64,000 nt of DNA. Origin: CAVXHV01 sp963761445. Its GTDB lineage: Bacteria; Planctomycetota; Planctomycetia; Isosphaerales; Isosphaeraceae. Where the stretch lies: assembly GCA_963761445.1 (NCBI GenBank), contig CAVXHV010000006.1:62001-126000 (forward strand), given 5' to 3'. Each line of letters opens with the position of its first letter. The first letter of the stretch is position 1. The notes beneath the pieces were generated by a model. The model saw only the letters and a program-made list of their open reading frames with translations, was not told the origin of the DNA and searched no databases. The position numbers and the translations under genes are program-made. This document shows, one piece after another, positions 55,326 through 64,000 of the stretch.

Positions 55326-57773
55326 ATGAACAGGCTATTGCGAATTATTCTGGGAATTGACCGGCCGCCGGGAGCGGAGGACGCCGGCCCGACGCGGCTG
55401 GAGCTTTCGGCGCTGCCGCAGGGAGCGACGGCCGCGGTGCTGGTCGTGGCGGCGGTTGCCTTTCTTTTCGTGATCTGGTGGCTCTACCGGCATGAGCGGC
55501 CGGACCTGTCGTGGCTCAAGCGCGGGCTGCTGTCGGGGCTGCGGGCAATCGCGCTTCTGGCGCTGGTCGCGATGCTGGTCGAGCCGGTGTTGATCAGCAG
55601 TCATCGCGAGACGATCAAGTCGCACCTGGCAATCATCCTGGATGATTCCGAGAGCATGAAGTTTTCTGATCCGTATACGGACCAGTCGAAAGCGGCGGAG
55701 ATTGCGTCCAGGATGAAGCTCGAGTCGGCAGGGGGCCGATCGTCGGTGGAGCGTTTGCGGGAGACGTCGCGACTGGACCTGGTCAAGCACGGGCTCAGAG
55801 CGAGCAAGGACGCGCTGGCGAACGGGCGCGAGGTGTTCCTGTACGACCTCGAGTCGGCTGCTCGTCCGGGCTCCGGCGAATCGGCCCGCAAGCGCACGCT
55901 GGACGACATTCAATCGAATCGGCCGATCTCGCCGGTGGGCGACGCGATTCACGGCGTGCTGGCGGGGCATCGTGGGCAGCCGGTGGCGGGGCTGGTGGTG
56001 GCGACGGACGGGCGGTCCAATGCGGGCGAGGAGCCGCTGCGAGCGATCGAGACGGCGGTGCGGCAGAACATCCCGATCTACGCGATTGCCGCCGGGGGGG
56101 CCGAAGGGCCGCGGAATGTCCGGCTGGCGGAGGTCGAGGCGAGCCCGGTCGTCTTCGTTCGAGATCCCACCAACCTGGCGGTCGTGGTCGAGGCACGCGG
56201 GCTGCGCGACGCCGAGGCGAACATCGTGCTGGAACAGCGGATCAACGAAGGCGAATGGGACCTGGTCGGGAGAGAGCGTGTGGTGCTGGGAGAGGACGGA
56301 ATTCTCAAGCGCACCACGTTCCGGATCACGCCCAAGGTTGTCGGTCAGTATGAGTTTCGTGCCAAGGTGGAGGACGCAGGACCGGAGCTGACGCAGGAAG
56401 ACAACGTGGCGACGGCGGCCGTGAAGGTGGTGCGGCAGCAGATTCGCGTGCTCTTGATCGCGGGGTCGCCATCGCCGGAGGTTCAGTTCCTGCGCAATGC
56501 GCTGATGCGCGATCAGCGGGTGGAATTTGCGGGCTGGCTGCAGCATGCCGATCCGGGATTTCGGCAGCCGGGGGACCGACCGATCACGCGGCTGCCCAAT
56601 GATTCGACCGAGCTACGGAACTACGATGCGCTGCTGCTGGTGGACCCGGATCTGCGGGCACTTGGTCCGCAGTGGCCGGAGATGATCACGCATTTTGTGG
56701 GGCAGGAAGGCGGGGGCGTGATTTTCGTGGCGGGCGAGCTTTATTCTCAGCAGCTTTTCGAGGCCGCTGATGGCAAGAGTCCCGGGGGAGACTGGACGAA
56801 GATTCTGCCGATCGTGCGCGACCCTGGTCTCTTTCGCACGGAGGCCGAGGTGCGGCTGTCGAGCCAGGCGACTTACGCCCTCGAGCTTTCTCCGGAGGGG
56901 CGCGGGGATCCGGTGTTCGAGTTCAACGCCGATCCGATTCGCAATCGCTCGATCTTGACGAGTTTGCCGGGGATGTACTGGAGCTTTCCGGTGACGCGGT
57001 CGCGGCCCGGGGCGACGGTGCTGGCGCGGCACGGCGACCCGCGGATGCAGAACCAGTATGGGCGGCAGACGCTTTTGGCGTCTCAGCTTTACGGGCCGGG
57101 GCGCACGGTTTTCATCGGATTTGACAGCACGTATCGCTGGCGCTATCTGTCGGAGGATTATTTCGACGGCTTCTGGGCGCGGCTGGTCGATCGCGTCGGC
57201 CGCAACAAGGCGCTGGGGGGGCGGTTTCCGTTCACAGTCCACCTGGGGAAGAGCGTGTACCGGGTGGGCGACCAGGTTCAGGTGGGTGTGCGATACACGG
57301 ACCCGGCGGCGCTGGCAGAGGGGACGGAGCTGGCCGCCGATCTCGAGATCGCGGGGCAGCCGCCTGAGCCGGTGCGGTTTGAACGCGTGGCGGATGATCC
57401 CGGGTTGCTGACGGCGACGTTTCCGGCGGCGCAGGCGGGTGCTTATTCGCTGCGGATCGTGCCGACGACCGCCGTGACGGGGGGCTCGGACATCCGCGCT
57501 TCGACCACGACATTCCGCGTGGAGCCGCCCAAGCGGGAGATTGACGAGCCGTCGCTGAACCGGCCGTTGCTCACGGAGCTGGCGCGGCTCACGGGAGGGC
57601 GGGTCATCGAGCTTGCGGACATACGCGAGCTGGATGCGGCGATTCCGATGCGCGAAGTGACGCGGACGCTCGATACGCGAGACGAGCTGTGGGACGCGCC
57701 GCTGTTTTACGTGACCATCGTGACTTGCTTGACGGTGGAATGGGTGCTGCGGAAGAAGTATCGGATGGTGTAA
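55326..57773 (+). CDS. Membrane protein with VWA-like and glutamine-amidotransferase-like domains
   Basis: 815 residues. Two N-terminal helices (GATAAVLVVAAVAFLFVIWW; LLSGLRAIALLALVAMLVEP) precede a VWA fold (LAIILDDSESMKFSDPY, with Asp-Asp-Ser-Glu-Ser at the metal site). Beta domains follow, then a class I glutamine-amidotransferase-like fold (IRVLLIAGSPSPEVQFLRN, GQEGGGVIFVAGELYSQQL). No Cys nucleophile motif is seen, as is usual for these structural versions. It ends with a membrane helix (DAPLFYVTIVTCLTVEWVLR). This protein type is standard in planctomycete MoxR operons. The next gene starts immediately at the stop. Confidence 0.85.
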   Translation: MNRLLRIILGIDRPPGAEDAGPTRLELSALPQGATAAVLVVAAVAFLFVIWWLYRHERPDLSWLKRGLLSGLRAIALLALVAMLVEPVLISSHRETIKSHLAIILDDSESMKFSDPYTDQSKAAEIASRMKLESAGGRSSVERLRETSRLDLVKHGLRASKDALANGREVFLYDLESAARPGSGESARKRTLDDIQSNRPISPVGDAIHGVLAGHRGQPVAGLVVATDGRSNAGEEPLRAIETAVRQNIPIYAIAAGGAEGPRNVRLAEVEASPVVFVRDPTNLAVVVEARGLRDAEANIVLEQRINEGEWDLVGRERVVLGEDGILKRTTFRITPKVVGQYEFRAKVEDAGPELTQEDNVATAAVKVVRQQIRVLLIAGSPSPEVQFLRNALMRDQRVEFAGWLQHADPGFRQPGDRPITRLPNDSTELRNYDALLLVDPDLRALGPQWPEMITHFVGQEGGGVIFVAGELYSQQLFEAADGKSPGGDWTKILPIVRDPGLFRTEAEVRLSSQATYALELSPEGRGDPVFEFNADPIRNRSILTSLPGMYWSFPVTRSRPGATVLARHGDPRMQNQYGRQTLLASQLYGPGRTVFIGFDSTYRWRYLSEDYFDGFWARLVDRVGRNKALGGRFPFTVHLGKSVYRVGDQVQVGVRYTDPAALAEGTELAADLEIAGQPPEPVRFERVADDPGLLTATFPAAQAGAYSLRIVPTTAVTGGSDIRASTTTFRVEPPKREIDEPSLNRPLLTELARLTGGRVIELADIRELDAAIPMREVTRTLDTRDELWDAPLFYVTIVTCLTVEWVLRKKYRMV

Positions 57774-60002
57774 ATGGCGACTGTTCTGGAACTGCCGGCG
57801 ATCGGTACGCTTCGCGAGGAGCAGCGTGCGCTTCGTGCGGTGCTCTTGCGACTGCGGCGGCGGTTGCGGCTGGAGCTTCTGCTCGAGTTTGCCGCCGACG
57901 CGCTCGTCGTGCTGGCCGTGACCGGGGCTGTTCTTGTGTTGCTCGATTGGTGGTTTCGATTTGGCGTGCAGGTTCGCGGTGTCTTGCTGTTGCTTGCACT
58001 GGCCGGCGTGCTGGTTTTTCTGAGCGTCCGTGCTTTCAAGCGGTATCAGGCGTCGCGGCTTGACGAGCTGACGCTGGCGATGACGCTGGACCGGCACCGG
58101 CCTGGAACGGGCCAGCAGATTGCGGATGTGCTTCAGCTTCCGGAGCTGCTGGATGATGCGGGAGGGGCAACCGTTTCGCAGGCGATGGTGCGACTGGCGG
58201 TGCAGCGTGCGGCGGCGGCGCTTGAGCGGTCGGATTGGCGCACGCTCTGGAACCACAAGCGCACGGTGCTTGCGGCCGGGGCCGTGATCGTGGGGCTGCT
58301 CGTGCCGGTGTGGTTCGCCGTGGTTGCTCCCAGGGTCGGCGCGCTTGAGCGCGGCCCGCTGGCTTTTCGGTTCGTCGCAGAGATGGCCGCAGCGAACTTA
58401 TCTGACCGTGACGGGCTTGAACGCTGCCGGGGAACTGCTGGTGCCGCGGGACGAGCGATACCCGGTGGAGGTTCGGTCTGATCTGCCGCTGGTCGAGCCC
58501 AAGGGGAGTGATTGGATCGTGCATGGACGCGGGGAGCCGACCGTGATCTGGTCGAGGCCGTCCGGAGCGGTCAGTCCTCACTCGGTGCTCATCAACGAAC
58601 GCACCGCGGAGGGGAAAGTCAGGAAAGCGGCGATGTCGGAAGCCGGGCTGGATCGGTTCACGTTCGAGCTGCCGCCCTCGTCGAGCTCGTCGGCGATCGA
58701 CCTGGCCGGAGGAGACGACTGGCTGGGGCCGCTCACGGTGAAACGAGTGGATCGGCCGTCGCTTGCCGAGACGAAGGTTCGGGTCAAGGAACCGGGCGCG
58801 ACGTATTCGGGATTTCGCACGGTGGACGACGCCAGGCAGCACCTACTTTTCTTGCCCGACACGGAGATCGAGCTCGAGCTGGTCGGAACCGAGCCCATTT
58901 CCGAGAGCCAGGTGAAGATCCAGGCGGGAAAGACGCTGCCGCTTATCCGTGGCGACGATCGATCGTTCACAACGACCTGGAAGCTCACCGAAGCGACGAC
59001 GCTCGAGATCCTTTTGAAGTCGGCCAACACAGCGCTTTCTTCAAAGCCTACGTTCCTGTCGATCGGGCTGCTGAAGGACCGAGCGCCGCGGGTGACCTTG
59101 CGCGCCCTGGGGACGGGCGGCCATGTGACGCCGGTTGCAACGATCCCGCTTGCGATCAGTGCGACCGACGATTTCGGTCTGGCGCGCTTCGCTTGCAAGT
59201 GGATCGAACGACGAGCACGGAGGAGAAAGCGGCGCCGGTCACGACCCGGGCGAGCCAGGCCTTGCCGCTTTCGATCGAGAAGGACCGTCCGCTGCTGGAT
59301 CATCAGGTCCGTCACGAAGTGGTTCTGCAGGCGGACCCGCCACGGATCGGCACGATCATCCGGTTCGTCGCGGAGGCCGACGACCGCTGTGCCAACGGAA
59401 AGCAGACGGGCCGTTCGAGTGCGCTTCAGGTTCAGGTCGTGTCGCCGGACGAGCTGTTCTACGAGATCCTGGTCCGGCAGCGGGCCGAGCGGGCCAAGTT
59501 CCTGGCGGCGCTCGAGGCGATCGAGAAGCAGACGCCGGTGCTTGCCGGGCAGCCGACCGCGGCCGACTTCCAGAAAGTGATGAGGGTTCATCACACGGGA
59601 GCGCGGCAGCTCGAGCAGATCGCCGGTAGCGTTGCCGACACGCTGCAGGAAATGAAGCTAAACCAGGTGGGCTCGCCCAAGTCGCACCGGCTGCTGCAGC
59701 AGGCGATCATCGACCCGATTCGCGAGCTTGCCGCCGGGCCGATGACCCAGGTGCGGAACGTGCTGCAGGCGCTTGCCGGGGCGACGTCGACGCCGGGGGC
59801 GAGTGAAGGGGAGGCCAGGCGATTGCATGCGGAAGTTGTTACAAGGATGAGGAACATCCTCGACCAGATGTCGCAATGGGAGAGCTTCGTCGACGTCGTC
59901 AACCAGGTGGCTGAAGTGATCAAGATGCAGCAGAAGGTGCTCAAGGACACCGAGAAAGCACGGGAAACGCGCACCCAGGGCCTATTCGAGGAGAAGCCGT
60001 GA
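57774..60002 (+). CDS. DUF4175-like membrane protein (two frameshifts)
   Basis: Starts MATVLELPAIGTLREEQRAL one base after the previous stop. Two N-terminal helices (LEFAADALVVLAVTGAVLVL, GVLLLLALAGVLVFLSV) and a third (VLAAGAVIVGLLVPVWFAVV) are followed by a slip near 58395. The external beta domains resume as TYLTVTGLNAAGELLVPRDE and LAGGDDWLGPLTVKRVDRPS. A second slip near 59205 is followed by HEVVLQADPPRIGTIIRFVA and a long coiled-coil helix (RQRAERAKFLAALEAIEKQT, LQEMKLNQVGSPKSHRLL). In related operons a protein of this layout completes the MoxR-linked membrane complex. About 742 codons in all. Confidence 0.75.
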
Positions 60003-60182
60003 GCCGTACAACCGAAAAAATAAGGATTTGCATGCTGCAAACCCCGATTGATCATGGTAGGATCTTAGCCGACTACAGTCGTCATAAGACTGCGCGACGC
60101 GGGCCGGCAGCGGCCCTGGCTGGAAAGGGACTGATATCTTTTTTCTCGCCCGAATGAGTGGACCTAACCGGAGGGAAAGCTG

Positions 60183-60704
60183 ATGAGGATCGGTATTCTT
60201 GCAGTCGGTGCGGCGGGCCTGCTCTCGTGCGTGCTGTGCTCTTCCGCGAGCGCTGAGGGGCCCATCACGTCCATTTCCGGCAAGATGACCACGGTTGCCG
60301 GCGACCTGGCCAAAACCGTAACGGGCGAGCCAGTCCAGAACCGGCAGAAGGAGATCGTCAAGGATCTGGACGATCTGATTGCTTCGCTGGAAAAACAATG
60401 CCAGCAGTGCAAGAACGGCATGGTGAAGAACAATCCGACGCGTCCGGCCCGGGAATCGACCCTTCGCAAGGGCACCGGCGGCATCGGTGATCTGATTACT
60501 CCGCAGGGAGGCAGCAAGGATTGGGCGAAGATCTCGCCGAGGGAGCGCGACCGCATTATCCAGTCCATGTCCGAAGGGTTCCCCCCCGAATACCGCCTGG
60601 TCCTCGAGCGTTATTACCGGCGTCTGGCCGAGGAAAAGACCGTTCCCGCGGGAGCGGAGAGCTCGAAGAGCAAGACCGAGGCGACCGGGACCGAAGGCGA
60701 GTGA
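60183..60704 (+). CDS. Small secreted protein of the MoxR operon
   Basis: 173 residues with a signal peptide (MRIGILAVGAAGLLSCVLCS). The helical middle (DLAKTVTGEPVQNRQKEIVK, LDDLIASLEKQCQQCKNG) contains a Cys-x-x-Cys pair. The conserved block after it (RPARESTLRKGTGGIGDLIT, WAKISPRERDRIIQSMSEGF, PPEYRLVLERYYRRLAEEK) recurs in planctomycete proteins next to this operon. The tail is low-complexity. No enzymatic role known. Confidence 0.75.
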   Translation: MRIGILAVGAAGLLSCVLCSSASAEGPITSISGKMTTVAGDLAKTVTGEPVQNRQKEIVKDLDDLIASLEKQCQQCKNGMVKNNPTRPARESTLRKGTGGIGDLITPQGGSKDWAKISPRERDRIIQSMSEGFPPEYRLVLERYYRRLAEEKTVPAGAESSKSKTEATGTEGE

Positions 60705-60719
60705 GCTCAAGGATCTGCG

Positions 60720-63689
60720 ATGTTCAGCACGACTCTCGTCGTCATCTCGCTGACCGCCCTGGCGGGTGCGGGCGCCGCTTCTGATTATTCCCGCACACTC
60801 AGCGCGTCGGCTCTCGATCAAGCCGCTTTCGACGCCGAGACTTACGGCGAGAAAGCAGGGCCTGAAGCGGGAAGCCGACGGGCTGCGGATGACCCTTGCC
60901 CCTGGGCAAGCAGAAACCGGCTGGAAGACGCCGCAGCAAATCCGGTTCGGCGGCGACTTCACGATCACGGCGACCGTGGTCATCAAGACGCTTCCCAAGC
61001 CGGCCCAGGAAGACGGCGCGGCCCTGGGCATGGCGATCGCATTTCAGGACATCAACCAGCCGGATGCCACGCTGCTGCGTCTGCGCGAGCCGAAAGGGCC
61101 GGAAGTCTATCGGTTCATCGACAAGTCGCAGATGAACGCCGCCCAGCAACAACAGCAGCAGATGCAAATGCAGATGCAACAGGGCTTTATCGGTGGGCTG
61201 GGAAGCCGCCAAAGGCTCCACGTCCCGACTTTCCCGGCTTCGGGCGAGCAGGTTCGCCTGCAGATCACGCGCGAGGGCCAGATCATACGCTTCCAGGTGG
61301 TGGACGTTTTGAGTGGCCAGATCGCGCTACCTCGGGCAGGCGCAGCTAGGGCAGAACGATGTCGCGTCGGTGAAGTTGTTCGTCGCCAACCGCAACGGGG
61401 CCGAGCCGATCAACGTTCTCTGGCGCGATCTCACGGTGCGGGCCGAGCGGATCAACGGGCTAGGCACGATCGTCAGAACAGTGCTGGGGGAAGTCGTTTA
61501 CGCCGACCCGACTTCGATCGAAAACAACGTTCTGGTGCTGGGCGGCCAGCCCAAGGCCCCGCCTCAGCCCGCGGCGAAACCGGCTGAAACCAAGGGAGCG
61601 GCTCCGGCGGCCAAGGACCAGCCCAAAGCCGCGCCGGCTGTGCCGGCCAAGGGCGCGGCCGCTCCGGTTGCCGTTCCTCCGGCAGCGAAGGCGATGGCCG
61701 TCGTGAAGGTTCAAGCGGCCCCCGCGGCCAAGGGCGGGGCGGTCGTGATGAATGCGGGCCAGGTTCAGGCGGCCATGGCGAATCCGTTCGGGCCACAGGG
61801 GCCTGGGCCGGCGGTTGCGAAGGCGAGCGGTCCGGCCGTCCCCGGAGGTCCTGGTCAACCCCCGGCGACTCCGCCCAAGCCGAAAGCGAAAATGCCGCTT
61901 GATGAGCTCGAGAGCATTCGCTTTGAGCGCCAGCCTGAGATGTCAGCCCGGTTCATGGGGCAGCCGAACGTCGACTTCACCATGCCCGGCTTGAGTGCCA
62001 AGAAGGAAGAACCTCCCAAGAAGGATGAACCCGCCAAGAAAGATGAGCCGGCCAAGAAAGCCGATGCGGCCAAGCAGCGCCGGCGATGAAGAAGGGCGAG
62101 GCCGCGGAGAAAGCAATGGACGCGGCTAAGAAGGCCGTCGCAGTCAAGAATGGAGCAGCGGCCAAGAAAGCCGCGGCCGTGGCCAAGAAGGAGGAGCCCA
62201 AGGCAGCCGCGGCCGACGACGTGCTGGCGCCGCCGCCGGGCACGACGATGACCAAGATCGCCAAGGTTGAGCCCAAGAAGAACGGCATCCGCGACCTGAA
62301 CATCTCGCTCTTCGGGCTGAGAGACAAGGCGATCAAGCAGGTGATGATCAACTGCCAGACGGCCACCGGCCCGGTGGCTGGCGGCTCGACACGTCTGATT
62401 CCCAGGATTGGCCCGTGGTGATCGAGCGCACAGGCGTCGAGCCCACGGCCGAAATCTTCCTCGAGCCGCCGCCCGGCGACTGCTTCGAGAAAGACTTCAC
62501 GATCAACATCAACTACGAAGATGGCCAGGCGGGCAACGTCAACACCAAGGCGACGTCGCACACCGATGCCAAGCTCGCGGTCGACCCCAAGGCGCCGGGC
62601 GGCATTCGGCCCGACGCCTGGGTCTACCTGACCGACGACGAGATGCTCTTCGGCAAGCTCGACGGGATCGGCCCCGAAACGCTGCGGTTCACGACCCCTG
62701 GCAAGACAAGGTCGAGGTTCCGCTCTCGCGGGTCGCCGGCGTGCACATCGGCCTGCTCGATCGCAAGGAGTCGCGCGAGTCGTTTCAGAAGCGGCTCGAA
62801 TCACGAGGGGCCGAAGACATGCTGCTGGCGCAGACCAAGACCGGCGAGGTGCTGGCTATCTCCGGGCGTCGTCGAAGGAACAGATGCCGAGAAGTTGCGA
62901 TTCCGCTATCAAGACAAGACACGAACGATCTCGCTCAAGCAGGTCGAGGGCGTGATCATGGCCTCGCGGCCGGAGTCGCGACAGCCCGAAGAGCTGCGGC
63001 CGACGTTCACGCTGCCCGATTCGGTGGTCGATCTCGGGAAAGTGGAAAGACCTCGACACCAGCACTTGGAAGATCGTCACCAAATGGGGGCAAGAGCTCA
63101 ATCTGCCGGCGAATGAGGTCCAGGACGTGCGATTCCGCGGGGGCAAGGTGACGTTCCTCTCGGACCTTACACCGCTGAAGGTCGAGGAAACACCCTATTT
63201 CGGCCATCGCCTTCCCTGGCGCCACGACGTCAATCTGCTCGGTGAGCCGCTCAAGATCAACGGCCAGAGCTTCGATCGGGGCCTCGCCGTTCACTCGCGC
63301 TGCATCCTGACCTACGACCTGGGCCGCCGCTATTCTCGATTCGAGGCCATTGTTGGCTTTGACGACATCGTCCCGGGCCAAAGGCCGGGTCGACTGCCGC
63401 GTCTATGCCGACGGCAAGGAGATCTACGCGAATCCCGACCTTCGCGCCGATTCGCCCGCGGTCAAGCTCGTCGCTGCCCGTCGCGGGCGCCGAAGAACTG
63501 CGGCTGCATGTCGACTTCGGCCGTGGGCAGGACACCGGCGATCGCGTGATCTGGGCCAATGCACGCTTGTATCGTCAGCAGGCGGCCAAGGCATCGGCAT
63601 CAGCCGCAGATGCTCGCCGGGCGAAGCTGGCAAGCGGGCCGCACAGGCTGGACTCGCGCTTAAGAGAACACACAGCACGGAACACATAG
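60720..63689 (+). CDS. Secreted NPCBM-domain protein with low-complexity linker (multiple frameshifts)
   Basis: About 990 codons broken by roughly eight indels (near 60860, 61325, 62087, 62390, 62700, 62870, 63050, 63380 and 63475). It has a signal peptide (MFSTTLVVISLTALAGAGAA) and then a beta domain (RFGGDFTITATVVIKTLPKP) with a Gln/Met-rich stretch (QQQQQQMQMQMQQG). A Pro/Ala/Lys-rich linker follows at 61540-62230. The next domain is DAWVYLTDDEMLFGKLDGIG, then LKQVEGVIMASRPE. It ends with an NPCBM carbohydrate-binding-type domain (FDRGLAVHSRCILTYDLGRR, SRFEAIVGFDDIVPG, ELRLHVDFGRGQDTGDRVIW). Conserved sequence in each frame shows one gene. It probably binds glycans at the surface. Confidence 0.75.
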
Positions 63690-63738
63690 CCAAGATCTAT
63701 GCTCATGACGTAAGTTCATCGTTCGTTCTTTTGCAGTG

Positions 63739-64000
63739 ATGATCGGGGTTCTGCTGGTCGCGGCAATCGGCGCCATGGCCATGGACGACAAGGCCCAGTC
63801 GCCGATCGAGGTCTACGAGTGGTCGGTCTGGGTAGGAAACCCGGCCCAGCCGGCTGTGAATGCGTCGCGGATCTACACCAACGCGATGCCCGTCGTCGTG
63901 GGCACCAGCCGGCCCAAGGTCGAAGAGAAGGAGGCCGCAGCCCGCTTTCCGCTCTCGCCGGTATCGGTCGTGCAGTTCTTCGGTGAGCCGTGCCGCGACA
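63739..64000 (+). CDS. Secreted hypothetical protein (3' partial at window end)
   Basis: Starts at the ATG at 63739 with a short signal peptide (MIGVLLVAAIGAMAMDD). The mature start SPIEVYEWSVWVGNPAQPAV, then NAMPVVVGTSRP and FPLSPVSVVQFFGEP, matches secreted planctomycete proteins that follow NPCBM or MoxR-operon genes. No catalytic motif is seen in the visible 87 codons. The gene continues beyond base 64000. Confidence 0.6.
   Translation, partial: MIGVLLVAAIGAMAMDDKAQSPIEVYEWSVWVGNPAQPAVNASRIYTNAMPVVVGTSRPKVEEKEAAARFPLSPVSVVQFFGEPCRD

Noticed and set aside
56613..58256. Minus-strand open frame of 547 codons
   Set aside because: It is antisense to two well-supported membrane-protein genes, is Arg/His/Pro-rich and has no domain; a GC-rich shadow.

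Overview
The window is GC-rich and reads as a planctomycete chromosome. Supporting signs are four Ser/Thr protein kinases (two carrying WD40-type repeats), two ECF sigma factors, secreted WD40-caspase proteins, a giant cell-surface protein with an N-terminal MEPRTLLSA motif, a tiny FRLSTLMLL membrane protein, GGCTCGGCGGGAGCC-type palindromic repeats, and a MoxR/DUF58/BatA operon continued by planctomycete-type secreted proteins. I cannot fix the family or genus from sequence alone. No rRNA, tRNA or CRISPR array was recognised.

About thirty genes or gene segments carry single-base or dinucleotide frameshifts. The downstream frame still encodes conserved sequence in each case, and many breaks lie in G/C runs, so most look like assembly indels rather than true gene death. 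I therefore merged such pieces into single genes and give approximate shift positions.

Layout. 0-4 kb: a permease fragment, small hypotheticals, a gutted HNH endonuclease and its small partner, and a secreted YHS/TRASH-like protein. 4.2-6.5 kb: an FAD monooxygenase and an ECF sigma factor. 6.6-18.9 kb (plus strand): a secreted protein, a transmembrane kinase with an extracytoplasmic domain, then three tandem secreted WD40-caspase genes with 3, 14 and 14 WD40 repeats. 19-23.7 kb: a membrane-anchored di-haem oxidoreductase, a tail-anchored kinase and a coiled-coil membrane protein. 23.8-25.8 kb: an accessory patch with a duplicated membrane-protein gene, a monooxygenase remnant and an antitoxin whose toxin is reduced to a stub. 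26-38.4 kb (minus strand): a WD40 kinase, the surface protein with IPT/TIG domains, and an ECF sigma factor followed by a very large kinase-WD40-TPR protein.

39.3-42.7 kb is a compact three-gene minus-strand cassette: a transglutaminase-like protein, an unknown protein and an ApeA-like (antiphage family) protein whose HEPN catalytic motif appears lost. It lies beside the second copy of a 757-bp direct repeat shared with the 24-kb patch. It is my best candidate for an undescribed system, with the kinase/triple-caspase array second.

44.5-46.6 kb: a planctomycete NALKHG-motif protein and a repeat-rich stretch. 46.9-64 kb (plus strand): a tightly packed series of PQQ-propeller protein, SIMPL protein, Tat-exported prenyltransferase-like protein, MoxR ATPase, DUF58, BatA/VWA, VWA/GATase-like and DUF4175-like membrane proteins, then secreted proteins including one with a C-terminal NPCBM domain. 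This series probably handles envelope assembly or quality control.
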